A DNA stretch of 64,000 nt from NCBI GenBank assembly GCA_963801475.1, contig CAWDEX010000001.1, positions 124,001-188,000 of the forward strand, read 5' to 3'. The notes below the pieces were generated by a model that did not search any database, was not told the DNA's origin, and saw nothing but the letters and a program-made list of their open reading frames with translations. Of this stretch, positions 8,473-17,490 are shown piece after piece (position 1 is the stretch's first letter; each line of letters opens with the position of its first letter). Origin of the DNA: DAOMFB01 sp963801475 (GTDB lineage Bacteria > Acidobacteriota > Thermoanaerobaculia > UBA5066). The position numbers and the translations under genes were made by a program.

Positions 8473-11400
8473 TCAGACCGTCCGGAGGTTGCGGAGGGCG
8501 AGCCCCCGCTCCAGCCACTGGTTCGAGATCTTCTCGGGGAGGGCGTTCTGCGAGAGGCGCGCGCGGAGGTGCTCCCAGTCGAGGTCGTCGAGGCACTGGT
8601 CCTGGTTCATGCAGGTGAAGACGAAGGACTCCTTCTTCGTCACGGGGTCGACGTGCCGCTGCAGGCACTGCGCGCAGACTTCCTTCATCATGCACTGCAT
8701 CGGCGAGTTGATGGAGCCGATGCCGACGTGCTCCTCGCGGAGGAATGGCTTCAGGACGCCGTGGCGCGCCGACGTGACGGCGGCCATCATCCGGTCCGAG
8801 CCGATGGCGATGACGCGCGTGGCGTCGGACATCGGGATCGGGACGGGCCCGAGCCGACCGGTGGCGTAAGCGGTCATCGCCTCGACGATGTTCCCCACGA
8901 AGGCGAAGTCCGTCGTCCGGCGGGCCGGGATCGCCGGCTCGCGGTCGACGGTGAAGACGACGACGTCGGCCCCCGCCTCGATCTCCTCGCGCTTGTAGAA
9001 GTCCTCGGCCTTCTTGTAGCCGGCGAAGTAGAGAACGCGGTTGCCCCGCCGGCGCGCCTCGCGGCCGATGGAGAAGAGGACCGCGTTCCCGAGCCCGCCG
9101 CCGCAGAGAATGACGGTTGAGTTTTCCGGCAGCTCCGTCGGGGCCCCGGTCGGCCCCATGACCACGACCGGCTCCCCTCTCTTCAGGACGCCGACGAGAC
9201 GGGTCGAGACGCCGATCTCGAGGGCGATCATCGAGAGAAGTCCCCGCTCCTTGTCGACCCACGCGCCGGTCAGCGCGCAGGGCTCGATGAGGGCCGGAAT
9301 CCCGGGCATCCCCTTCGCGCCCGGGAGCTCCGGGGCGTACGCCTCGTAGTTCTGAAGGCGGTAGAACTGGCCCGGCTGGAAGTTCCGCGCGGCCTGGGGC
9401 GACCGGACGACGACCTCGACGATCGTCGGCGTCAGCCGCGCAACCGACACGACGCGGGCGCGGAGGAGGTCGTCCATGCTGCTGGCGAGCGCGGTCCAGG
9501 CCCGGTCGCGGAAGGGCTGCCCCGCGGCGTCGAGGGCGTCGAGCGCATCCGCGAAGAGCTCCCGGATCTTCGGCGCGCCGTCACGGGCCGACGCCATCGC
9601 CTTGACGACCGAGCCGGCGTAGACAGGATGGTTGTCGCCGAAGTAGGTCAGAAACTTCCCCTCGTACTCCCCGCCGGTGAAGAACGCCCCGACCCCGTCG
9701 TCTTTCGGCACCAGCTTCCATTGCTGAACGGGCCGGGGAGGTGCGGAGGGGGCGACCCCGGCGGTTCCTTCCGCGGAGGCGGTCGTCGCCCCCTCCGGAA
9801 CGGAAACAGCGATGTGAGGTCGGAAGAACTTCTGCTTCGCGTCCAGAGGGAGGATTCCGGGAAACTCCTTGGCGTAGGTGATGTTGGGCGTGGTGCCTGC
9901 GGCGATCAGGAGCGTCCGGCAGGGGAGCGTGACGGCGGACTTGTCCTTCCGGCGGCAGACGACCGCCGAGATCGCGCCGAACTCGTCGGGAACGCACTCG
10001 ACCGGCTCGAGGTTTTCGGCGAAGACGATCCCCTCCTCGAAGGCCTTGGCGATCTCCTCGTGGTTGAGACGGTAGGCGGGCGACTCCTCCATCGTGCGGC
10101 GGTACGCGAGGGTGACCCCGCCCCACGACGTCATCAGGCGGAGAAGATCGGGCGCCCTTCCCGCGGCGGCGGCTGTCGCCCGCTCCTCGCGGATGGCCCG
10201 CGCGTGGGCGTTCTGGCGCGAGAGGATCGCGCGCTCCTCGGGGTTCATCACGGCGAGGACGGCCTCCTCCCCCTTCTCGGCAGCGAGGTTCTCGAACCGC
10301 GAGAGGACCTTCTCGACGTGCCCCGGGTAGTAGGCCAGGGACTCCGTCGCGGTGTCGACGGCCGTGAGACCGCCGCCGACGACGACGACCGGCAGCTCGA
10401 GGTGGAGGTTCGCGAGGGCCCCCGTCTTGAAAGCGCCCGTAAGCTGGAGGGCCATCAGGAAGTCGGACGCCTGACGGACCCCTTTGATGAGGTTGTTCTT
10501 CATCTCGACGAGCGTCGGCCGGCCGGCGCCCGCCGCGATGGCGACGTGGTGGAAGCCGAGGCCGAAGGCCTGCTCGTGCGTCAAGGTCCCGCCGAAGCGG
10601 ACGCCGCCGTAGATCTTCATCGTGCGTCGGCGGGCGAGGTTCAGGTAGAGGATGTCGAGGAAGTTCTTGTCCCACCGGACGGTGATGCCGTACTCGGAGA
10701 CGCCGCCGAAGCCCGTCAGCGTCCGCTCGTCGAGGGGGCGGAAGAGCGGCGCCGCGTCGCGGATCGGCTCGGGAGCCGCGTCGTCGCTTCCCGTCATCCG
10801 CGCCGGGAGCGGCTCGATCTTGAGCCCGTCGACGGCCACGACGCCGAAACCGTCGTTGAGGAGGTGGTGGGCCAGCGTGTATCCCGCGGGGCCGAGGCCC
10901 ACCACGAGGACGTTCTTCCCGTTGTAGGGGAGGGCACAGGGGCGTTTCGCGTTCAGCGGGTTCCAGCGGGTCAGGAGCGACCAGATCTCGAAGCCCCACG
11001 GCATGGCGAGGACGTCGGTCAGGACGCCCGTCTCCGCCTGAGGGATGTCGATCGGGTCCTGCGTCTGGAAGATGCACGCCTTCATGCAGTCGTTGCAGAT
11101 CCGGTGGCCCGTGCCGGGGAGCATCGGGTTGTCGATGCAGATGAGAGCGAGCGCACCGAGCGAGTCCCCGTCGCGGCGGAGCGCGTGCATCTCCCCGATC
11201 TTCTCGTCGAGCGGACAGCCGGCGAGCGGGACGCCGAGGGGGTTCGCCCTGACCCCGCCCTCCTTCGTCGCGAATCCCTTCGCGCAGGAGTCCTTGTCGC
11301 GTTCCTGGCAGAGAAGGCAGTAGAACGTCTCGCCCGTCACCTCGCGGCGCGGCTTCCTGCGGTCGGTCAGGTCGAAGCCGTCGCGGTGACGCCGATGCGT

Positions 11401-12168
11401 CGGAAGCCCCGCCCGCACCTCGGGGAGCGCGGGATCGGGCCGTGTCGTCGGCACGAGCGCGTCGAACTTGAAAGGCTTCGGAAGGACGAGCGACGCCCAG
11501 TGGGCCGTCCTCCCGCGGTGCGCCGGGTCGAAGCGGAGAAGGGCGACCCAGGCGTCGAAGGCCTCGGTCCAGTCCGACAGAAGGGCGGCGTCATCTTCAG
11601 GAGCGGGCAGGCCGGTTCCGGCGGCGGCGCCGCGCAGCGCCGCGACCTTCTCGCGGGCGGCCTCGGGAGAGAAGGACGCGTCCTTCCCGCGCGGCGTCGC
11701 CAGCGAGCCGGACAGGTCGAAGAGCATCCAGCCCGCCCGCGCCACGCGGAGCTCCTCGTCGCCGGCGTCTCCGGCCAGGACCCCGACGAGGGCGGCGCCG
11801 TGACGGGCCGCGGCGTCCCGGTCGACCGGGGCGAGCGAGGCGGCGTTCGGGTACTTCTTGGCCGACCGCTTCTGGAAGACGGAGAAGCGGAAGCGGAAGA
11901 GAACCGACTCGTCGCCGGTCCGGGCGAGAAGCGCTTCCCGCGCCTCCGTGACGTCGAACAGTTCCGCGACGAAGCGCGACAGGGGCCGGGCGGCGTCGAC
12001 GAGAAGGGCGGAGAGCTCGGCCGGGGCCAGGGGCTCGAGGGTGCGATAGCGCTCGAAGCGGCCGGCGAGGACGGGATCCTCGGCGGCGAGCCGCTGCCGG
12101 AAGAGCCGGTCGAGGCGTTCGAGGCGCGCGAGATCGTGGAGGTCGGCGTAGTTGAACCCGAAGTTCAT
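8473..12168 (-). CDS. NfnAB-like fused flavin oxidoreductase: GltD-type and PyrK-type modules with a unique N-terminal domain
   Basis: The 1231-residue protein has three parts. Residues 1 to about 260 form an N-terminal domain I cannot assign. Residues about 275-890 resemble the glutamate synthase small subunit and NfnB. They start with cysteine motifs for Fe-S clusters (CLLC with a further Cys, CPLDEKI, ICNDCMKAC), followed by a dinucleotide site GLGPAG near residue 423 and a second, GGGLTAVD, near 600. Residues about 898-1231 are a ferredoxin-reductase-like PyrK/NfnA module, with RLQNYE for flavin, a GGGLGNAVLFS pyridine-nucleotide site and a Cys cluster (C-x5-C-x2-C, then C-x5-C) near 1157-1190. 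NfnAB bifurcates electrons between NADPH, NADH and ferredoxin; the same role here is inference. AGGGAG five bases upstream favours ATG 12168 over GTG 12174. Confidence 0.8.
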   Translation of the reverse strand: MNFGFNYADLHDLARLERLDRLFRQRLAAEDPVLAGRFERYRTLEPLAPAELSALLVDAARPLSRFVAELFDVTEAREALLARTGDESVLFRFRFSVFQKRSAKKYPNAASLAPVDRDAAARHGAALVGVLAGDAGDEELRVARAGWMLFDLSGSLATPRGKDASFSPEAAREKVAALRGAAAGTGLPAPEDDAALLSDWTEAFDAWVALLRFDPAHRGRTAHWASLVLPKPFKFDALVPTTRPDPALPEVRAGLPTHRRHRDGFDLTDRRKPRREVTGETFYCLLCQERDKDSCAKGFATKEGGVRANPLGVPLAGCPLDEKIGEMHALRRDGDSLGALALICIDNPMLPGTGHRICNDCMKACIFQTQDPIDIPQAETGVLTDVLAMPWGFEIWSLLTRWNPLNAKRPCALPYNGKNVLVVGLGPAGYTLAHHLLNDGFGVVAVDGLKIEPLPARMTGSDDAAPEPIRDAAPLFRPLDERTLTGFGGVSEYGITVRWDKNFLDILYLNLARRRTMKIYGGVRFGGTLTHEQAFGLGFHHVAIAAGAGRPTLVEMKNNLIKGVRQASDFLMALQLTGAFKTGALANLHLELPVVVVGGGLTAVDTATESLAYYPGHVEKVLSRFENLAAEKGEEAVLAVMNPEERAILSRQNAHARAIREERATAAAAGRAPDLLRLMTSWGGVTLAYRRTMEESPAYRLNHEEIAKAFEEGIVFAENLEPVECVPDEFGAISAVVCRRKDKSAVTLPCRTLLIAAGTTPNITYAKEFPGILPLDAKQKFFRPHIAVSVPEGATTASAEGTAGVAPSAPPRPVQQWKLVPKDDGVGAFFTGGEYEGKFLTYFGDNHPVYAGSVVKAMASARDGAPKIRELFADALDALDAAGQPFRDRAWTALASSMDDLLRARVVSVARLTPTIVEVVVRSPQAARNFQPGQFYRLQNYEAYAPELPGAKGMPGIPALIEPCALTGAWVDKERGLLSMIALEIGVSTRLVGVLKRGEPVVVMGPTGAPTELPENSTVILCGGGLGNAVLFSIGREARRRGNRVLYFAGYKKAEDFYKREEIEAGADVVVFTVDREPAIPARRTTDFAFVGNIVEAMTAYATGRLGPVPIPMSDATRVIAIGSDRMMAAVTSARHGVLKPFLREEHVGIGSINSPMQCMMKEVCAQCLQRHVDPVTKKESFVFTCMNQDQCLDDLDWEHLRARLSQNALPEKISNQWLERGLALRNLRTV

Positions 12169-12255
12169 CGTCACTCCCTGTCGTCCGGATGCGGCGGCGC
12201 CGCGCCCCGGAGGGGCGGGCCGGCCGGGGCCGGAAGCATAATCCGAACTCGCACC

Positions 12256-15180
12256 GTGACCGACGAGGACCGCGCTCCGAGCCCCGAGACCCCGACCGGA
12301 CTTCGTGCCGGGCGGGAGCGGTTCCTGTCCGAGTTCTCCCTCGCGCTCGGCGGGGAGACCGACGTCCCGACATTCCTGGAGTGGGCGGTCGGAGAGATCG
12401 GCCGGCTCCTCTCGGTCGACCGGGTCGGCGTCTACCTCTTCGACGGTCCCCCCGAGGAGGGCGTCCTTTCGGCGCGCTCCTCATGGAGCGAGACGGGAAT
12501 CCCCCCGATCCCCGACGTGGTTCTCGGCGAGCGGACGACGGACCTGACGGCGGCCCTCGCGAGCCGCGCGCCGATCGCCTCGGCGGACGCGCAGGAGGAC
12601 CCGGCGCTCGCCCCCATCGCCGAATCACTGCGGCGCGTGGGAACCCGGTCTCTCCTTGCGGCCCCGATCGTTCTGGACGGCGCGTCCCGCGGCTACCTCT
12701 CGGCCGCCACGTTGCGGAAGAGGCGGGAGTGGTCGAGTGATGAGTCGGAGTTCCTTCAGGCGGCGGCACGGCATCTCGCAGGCGCCCTGAAGCAGGTCGG
12801 CCTCGTCGAAGAGCTGGCGCGCCAGCGCGACCGCCTCTCGATCCTCCTCGACGTCGCGGCCGCCGTGCAGCGCTCGACGACGCAGGAGGAAGTCGTCCGG
12901 ACGGCGCTCGACGGGCTCCGGGAGACGCTCGGATTCCGGGCCGCCTTCATCGCTCTCGTGACCCCGGCCGGCGACGAGGCGATCAGCCTCGGAATGTATG
13001 CCGACGACTGGCCCGAATCCGGATCGCGCGAACTGACATGGCGGCGCCGGATCGAGCCCGTGGCCGCCGGTCCCCGCGAAGTGACGGTGCAGGTCCTCGC
13101 GTCCGGAGAGGCGGTCGTCGTGGACGACGTCGGGACCGACCCGAGGGCCGAGGCATCCCGGCCGCTCCTCCGGACCCTCGGCGTGGAAGCGACGGCGGTC
13201 TTCCCGATGCGCACCGCGGGACGCCTCGTCGGGGTCATGTCGGTGGGTGGCCCCCGGGCGACCTGGGACATCCGGCAGGACGACGTCGATCTCCTCCAGT
13301 CTCTCGCCGACTTCGTCGGGGTGGCGCTGATGCAGCGCCGAGCCACGGAGGCGCTCGCGCGGGCCGCTCGCGAGGAACGGGCCCTCTCCGAGGCCTCCCG
13401 GGCGCTTCTCTCGCGGACGTCGAACCGGGACGTCCTCCTCTCCCAGATTCTCGATGCCGTCGTCCACCACTTCGGCCAGGAGAACTGCAGCCTCCGGCTC
13501 GTGGGCCGGGAGGAGAAGACGCTCGTGCTCTTCGCCCGGCGCGGCGACTGGACCGAGGCCGCGGAGGTGTCGACGATCTCCGTCGACGGACCGGGCCTCG
13601 TCGCGGCGGCCGCGCGTGACGGGACGGTGATCAACGTCTCCGACGTCTCGAGGGACGACCGGTACCTCCCGGGCTGGAGCGCGGCGAAGTCCGAGCTCGC
13701 GGTGCCGCTCCTTCTCGACGGCGAGGTCGTGGGAGTCCTCGACCTTCAATCCAGCCGGCCGGAGGCCTTCTCGCCGGAGGACGAGCGGACGCTCGCCGCG
13801 TTCGCCGACCGGGCTGCCCTCGCGCTCCGGCTCGCGGACGTGGTGCGACAGCTCGAAGAACGGACGCGCGTTCTCGAGGCGGTCACGCGGGCCACACAGC
13901 TCCTGAACTTCCGGCTCCACACCCCGGACGTCCTCTCGTCGGTCGTCGAGGAGACGAGCCGGGCCTTCCCCGGAGCGGCCGGGGGCGTCGTCTACGTCGC
14001 GAACGCGGACGGAACGGCTCTGACGATCGCGGCGTCCTCGGGGGTCGGGCGGGTGACCCAGCGCGCGTGGGAGACGACGCCCATTCCGCTCGGCCGCCTC
14101 CGGTGCGCCGGTCCCGCCTTCAGCGAAAACCGGCCGGTGTTCGTCGATGTGACGGGCCTCGACGAGCTGGCCGACGGACAGGCCACGGAGGTCCGGGCTC
14201 GCGGCCGCGCGGCGGTTCCCGATCCCGAGATCCGCCAGCTCATGGCGGTCCCGATCCGCGTGGCCGACCACCGGCTCGGCGTCCTGGAGATCCTCTCCGG
14301 GCGACCGGGCATCTTCGCCGCGAAGGACGCCGAGACGCTGGGCCTCCTGGCCGAGCAGGCGGCGATCGCCCTCCGGAATGCCCGGCTCGTCGAGGAGCTG
14401 CAGCGATCCAACCGGCTGAAGGACGATTTCCTCGCGAACCTCTCGCACGAGGTCAGGACGCCCCTGACAGGAATCGTCGGATGGGCCGAGGTCCTTCTCG
14501 ACAGCGGGCCGAAGGACCCGGCCTCGCGGCGGGCGCTCGAGGCCATCCTGGGCCAGGCGACGACCCTGAGCCGCATGCTGACCGACCTGATCGACCTGTC
14601 CCGGATCGACAATTTCGGGCTCGAGCTCCGCCACACGACGGTCCGCCTCGCGGAGACGATTGCGGCCGCGCTCGACGCCGTCACGCCGTCGGCGGAAAAG
14701 AAAGGGGTGCCGATCTCCTGCGACGTCACGGACGGGCTCCCCGCGCTCGACGGTGACCCGGCCCGCCTCCAGCAGGTGGTCTGGAACCTCCTGACGAACG
14801 CGGTGAAGTTCTCGCCGGCCGGCCGGCCGGTCCGGCTCTCGGCACGGGAGGCCGGGGACGGCGGTGTCGACCTCGTCGTCGAAGACGAGGGAGCGGGGAT
14901 CGACCCGGCGTTTCTCCCGCACGTCTTCGACCGGTTCCGACAGGAAGAGACCTCTTCGAGCCGCCGGTACGGTGGCCTGGGGGTCGGGCTCTCGATCGCG
15001 CGCGCCATCGTCGAGGCCCACGGAGGGCGGATCGAGGTGGAGAGCGAAGGGCGGGACCGGGGAGCCCGCTTCCGCGTCGCCTTCCCGCCCAAGGCCGTCG
15101 TCCGGTCCGGAGCGTTCCGGCGGGCACAGCTTCTCGGGCGCGAGGAGGCGCCCCGGGGCAGCGGGGAAAGACCGGCATGA
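12256..15180 (+). CDS. Soluble histidine kinase with four GAF domains
   Basis: This is a sensor kinase of about 974 residues without membrane segments. Four GAF-type sensory modules occupy roughly residues 25-170, 190-355, 378-535 and 545-715, recognisable from repeated patterns such as RSLLAAPIVLDGASRGYLS and SELAVPLLLDGEVVGVLDL. The HisKA domain has the phospho-acceptor His near 731 in NLSHEVRTPLTG. The ATPase domain shows the N-box NLLTNAVKFSPAG, G1 VEDEGAGIDP and G2 GGLGVGLSIA. No receiver domain is attached and none is adjacent. Its last four bases overlap the start of the HD-GYP gene (ATGA), which points to joint signalling. GTG 12256 is the only suitable early start and has a weak ribosome-binding site, so the N-terminus is uncertain. 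Confidence 0.9.
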   Translation: MTDEDRAPSPETPTGLRAGRERFLSEFSLALGGETDVPTFLEWAVGEIGRLLSVDRVGVYLFDGPPEEGVLSARSSWSETGIPPIPDVVLGERTTDLTAALASRAPIASADAQEDPALAPIAESLRRVGTRSLLAAPIVLDGASRGYLSAATLRKRREWSSDESEFLQAAARHLAGALKQVGLVEELARQRDRLSILLDVAAAVQRSTTQEEVVRTALDGLRETLGFRAAFIALVTPAGDEAISLGMYADDWPESGSRELTWRRRIEPVAAGPREVTVQVLASGEAVVVDDVGTDPRAEASRPLLRTLGVEATAVFPMRTAGRLVGVMSVGGPRATWDIRQDDVDLLQSLADFVGVALMQRRATEALARAAREERALSEASRALLSRTSNRDVLLSQILDAVVHHFGQENCSLRLVGREEKTLVLFARRGDWTEAAEVSTISVDGPGLVAAAARDGTVINVSDVSRDDRYLPGWSAAKSELAVPLLLDGEVVGVLDLQSSRPEAFSPEDERTLAAFADRAALALRLADVVRQLEERTRVLEAVTRATQLLNFRLHTPDVLSSVVEETSRAFPGAAGGVVYVANADGTALTIAASSGVGRVTQRAWETTPIPLGRLRCAGPAFSENRPVFVDVTGLDELADGQATEVRARGRAAVPDPEIRQLMAVPIRVADHRLGVLEILSGRPGIFAAKDAETLGLLAEQAAIALRNARLVEELQRSNRLKDDFLANLSHEVRTPLTGIVGWAEVLLDSGPKDPASRRALEAILGQATTLSRMLTDLIDLSRIDNFGLELRHTTVRLAETIAAALDAVTPSAEKKGVPISCDVTDGLPALDGDPARLQQVVWNLLTNAVKFSPAGRPVRLSAREAGDGGVDLVVEDEGAGIDPAFLPHVFDRFRQEETSSSRRYGGLGVGLSIARAIVEAHGGRIEVESEGRDRGARFRVAFPPKAVVRSGAFRRAQLLGREEAPRGSGERPA

Positions 15181-16763
15181 GGACGAAGGGCGACGCCCTC
15201 TCGAGGGCCCGGGCGCGTGCCCGCGCCCTCGATGCGCGACTCCGGGTGGCGGAGGAGCGACTCGAAGCCCTCAACCGCATCGGGATCGCCCTGTCGGCCG
15301 AACGCGACGTCGATGCCCTCCTGACGAAGATCCTCACCGAGGCCCGCCGGTTCTCCGGCTCGGAGGCCGGGAGCCTCTATCTCCTCGAAGAGCACCCGGA
15401 CGGTCGACGCCTCCGCTTCAAGCTCGCGCAGAACGACGCCGTCTCCGTCTCCTTCACGGAGCGGACGGTCGGCGCCGACGAGACGAGCCTCGCCGGCTGG
15501 GTCGCCGTCCACGGCGTCTCACTCGTCCTGGCGGACGCGTACTCCCTTGCGGGGGACAGTCCCTTCCGTCACAACGACGCGTTCGACCGGGCCACGGGCT
15601 TCAGGACGCGCGCCGTCCTCGTCGTGCCCATGAAGGACCACCAGGGCGGGCTCGTCGGTGTTCTCCAGCTGATGAACCGGAAGCGCCCGTCGGACGGCAC
15701 TCCCGAACCCTATCCCGAGGATCTCGTCCCCCTCGTCCTGTCGCTCGCCACGCAGGCCGCGGTCTGTCTGAAGGCGAACCGGCTGACGGCGTCGATCCGG
15801 AAGCTCTTCGAGGACTTTGCGCAGGCGGCCATCTTCGCGGTAGAGCAGCGCGACCCCACGACGGCCGGGCACAGTCACCGGGTCGCGGAGCTGACGGACG
15901 CGATGGCGCGCCTCATCGACCGCGCCTCGGACGGTCCTTACGCGGGCGTCGCGTACACGAAGGACGAGCTTCACGAGATCCGGACCGCGGCTCTCCTCCA
16001 CGACTTCGGGAAGATCGCCGTCCCCGAGCGCGTCCTCGTGAAGGCAAAGAAGCTCGAGGAGGACCAGATCCTCCGGATCCGCGACCGCTTCGACTTCGTC
16101 CTGGAGGCGGCCGAGGCCGAGGCGATGCGCGGACTGCTGCGGCGGCTCGCCGAGACGGGCGAAAGGGTCACCGGGGACGACCTGGCGGCCCTGGAGCGCG
16201 GTGCGCGGGAGCGGGCGGCCGAGCTGGAGGAGGCATTCGACGCCGTCCGCCACGCGAACGAGCCGACCATCCTGCCCGACGAGCGGGCCGCCCGACTGAA
16301 GGCTCTCCTGTCGCAGAGCTGGCGGGACCGCCACGGGCGGACGGCGACGCTTCTTCTTCCCGAGGAGTTCCGCTTCCTCGCCATCCCGCAGGGAAGCCTC
16401 TCCCCCGAGGAGCGCACCTCCATCGAGAGTCACGTGGCGAACTCGTGGAGGTTCCTCTCCTCGATCCCCTGGACGCCGGACCTCGCCCGCGTCCCGGACA
16501 TCGCGTACGGCCATCACGAGAGGCTGGACGGGACCGGGTATCCGCGGCGCATCGATGAGTCCCGGATTCCGGTCGCGACCCGGGCGCTGACGATCTGCGA
16601 CATTTACGACGCCCTGACGGCCTCCGACCGTCCCTACAAGAAGGCCGTCGTGCCAGACGCCGCCTTCCGGATCCTCGAGGCGGAGGCGCATCACGGACAC
16701 CTCGACCGGTGGCTTGTCGACGCCTTCATCGCCGAGAAGGTCTGGACCGCGATTGGGCCCTGA
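15177..16763 (+). CDS. GAF - HD-GYP protein, predicted cyclic-di-GMP phosphodiesterase
   Basis: The 528-residue cytoplasmic protein has an N-terminal GAF domain (about 30-190) followed by an HD-GYP domain. The metal-binding residues are present: HSHRV near 232, the HD pair in LLHDFGK at 275-276, HV in IESHVANSWRFL, and HHERLDGTGYP from 446. In most family members the HD pair and the GYP motif are about 60 residues apart. Here the distance is about 170, because a charged, alpha-helical insertion rich in Glu, Arg and Ala sits between them. It overlaps the four-GAF kinase gene by four bases, so the two are translationally coupled. It probably lowers cyclic-di-GMP; a PilZ protein encoded at 30 kb is a possible downstream receiver. 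Confidence 0.88.
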   Translation: MRTKGDALSRARARARALDARLRVAEERLEALNRIGIALSAERDVDALLTKILTEARRFSGSEAGSLYLLEEHPDGRRLRFKLAQNDAVSVSFTERTVGADETSLAGWVAVHGVSLVLADAYSLAGDSPFRHNDAFDRATGFRTRAVLVVPMKDHQGGLVGVLQLMNRKRPSDGTPEPYPEDLVPLVLSLATQAAVCLKANRLTASIRKLFEDFAQAAIFAVEQRDPTTAGHSHRVAELTDAMARLIDRASDGPYAGVAYTKDELHEIRTAALLHDFGKIAVPERVLVKAKKLEEDQILRIRDRFDFVLEAAEAEAMRGLLRRLAETGERVTGDDLAALERGARERAAELEEAFDAVRHANEPTILPDERAARLKALLSQSWRDRHGRTATLLLPEEFRFLAIPQGSLSPEERTSIESHVANSWRFLSSIPWTPDLARVPDIAYGHHERLDGTGYPRRIDESRIPVATRALTICDIYDALTASDRPYKKAVVPDAAFRILEAEAHHGHLDRWLVDAFIAEKVWTAIGP

Positions 16764-17490
16764 CCGGGCCGTCGCCCTCCTCGTCTTCCTGCTCGCGGGA
16801 GCGCCGGACGGTCCCCCCCCGGAGCTTCGGGGGCGCTGGCACTTCGTCTTCTCGAAGGACGTGGAGATGTCGATCCTCTTCCGGCGGGATGCGCGCGGTG
16901 ACGAGACCCGTCTCCTCCTCCAGTGCACTGCGGGACGGTTCGAGCTGGTCTCGCGGCAGGACCCGTCGGGTCGGGATTCGACGGAATCGGTCCGGTCGCT
17001 GGAGGAAGAAGAGACGTTCTCGCGGCGGCTCGTCCTCGGCGGCGTGCCGACGGCGCCCGGCTGCGAGAAGATCCCGCCGGTCGACGCCTGCGCCGTCTTC
17101 CGGGGCCGGAACGGGTCGCTCGCGGCGGGCCTCTCGGCTTTCTCCGAGGAGGGCGCGGCCTCTCTTCGCGCGAAGGGAGCGGCGCTCGTCTCTCCGGGGA
17201 TGGCGCGGCGGCTCGTCGGCCTGGCCCCGGTCCTCACGTATGCGGCGGAGTTCGGGTCCTACACGGGCGATTTTCTCGGCCTGGTCTGGCCCGAGGTCTT
17301 TTCGCGTCCGCTGGCGATTCGTCGCGGAACCCGAGTCCGTGGCTGCGACTTCGACGCCGGCTTCGGCGACCCCTGCTCGTCCTCCGAACGCGAAAGGGAG
17401 GCGAAACGGTTCGGTCCCGACGCGCTCAGGCCCCCCGGCGCCTCCGACGCGCCCCCCACAGGTACACCGCCCCCCCGGCCCCGAGGATGA
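16753..17490 (+). CDS. Hypothetical secreted protein
   Basis: I do not recognise this family. From TTG 16753 the protein would be about 245 residues with a short hydrophobic N-terminus (AVALLVFLLAGAP) that could be a signal peptide. GTG 16714 would overlap the HD-GYP gene by 50 bases instead of 11. The body has a WHFVFSKDVEMSILF segment, dispersed cysteines (LLLQC, GCEK, DACAVF, RGCDF, GDPCSS) and a Pro/Arg-rich tail. Third positions are strongly G or C, like the neighbours, which supports coding. The 3' end overlaps the converging APC permease gene by 65 bases. It may be cotranscribed with the kinase/HD-GYP pair. Confidence 0.6.
   Translation: MGPDRAVALLVFLLAGAPDGPPPELRGRWHFVFSKDVEMSILFRRDARGDETRLLLQCTAGRFELVSRQDPSGRDSTESVRSLEEEETFSRRLVLGGVPTAPGCEKIPPVDACAVFRGRNGSLAAGLSAFSEEGAASLRAKGAALVSPGMARRLVGLAPVLTYAAEFGSYTGDFLGLVWPEVFSRPLAIRRGTRVRGCDFDAGFGDPCSSSEREREAKRFGPDALRPPGASDAPPTGTPPPRPRG

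Noticed and set aside
9628..12255. Long open frames on the plus strand opposite the NfnAB-like gene, continuous with the histidine kinase frame.
   Set aside because: They are antisense to a well-supported flavoprotein with complete cofactor motifs. The translated residues are Arg/Gly/Glu-rich without domains, which is expected from high G+C DNA. The kinase starts at GTG 12256.
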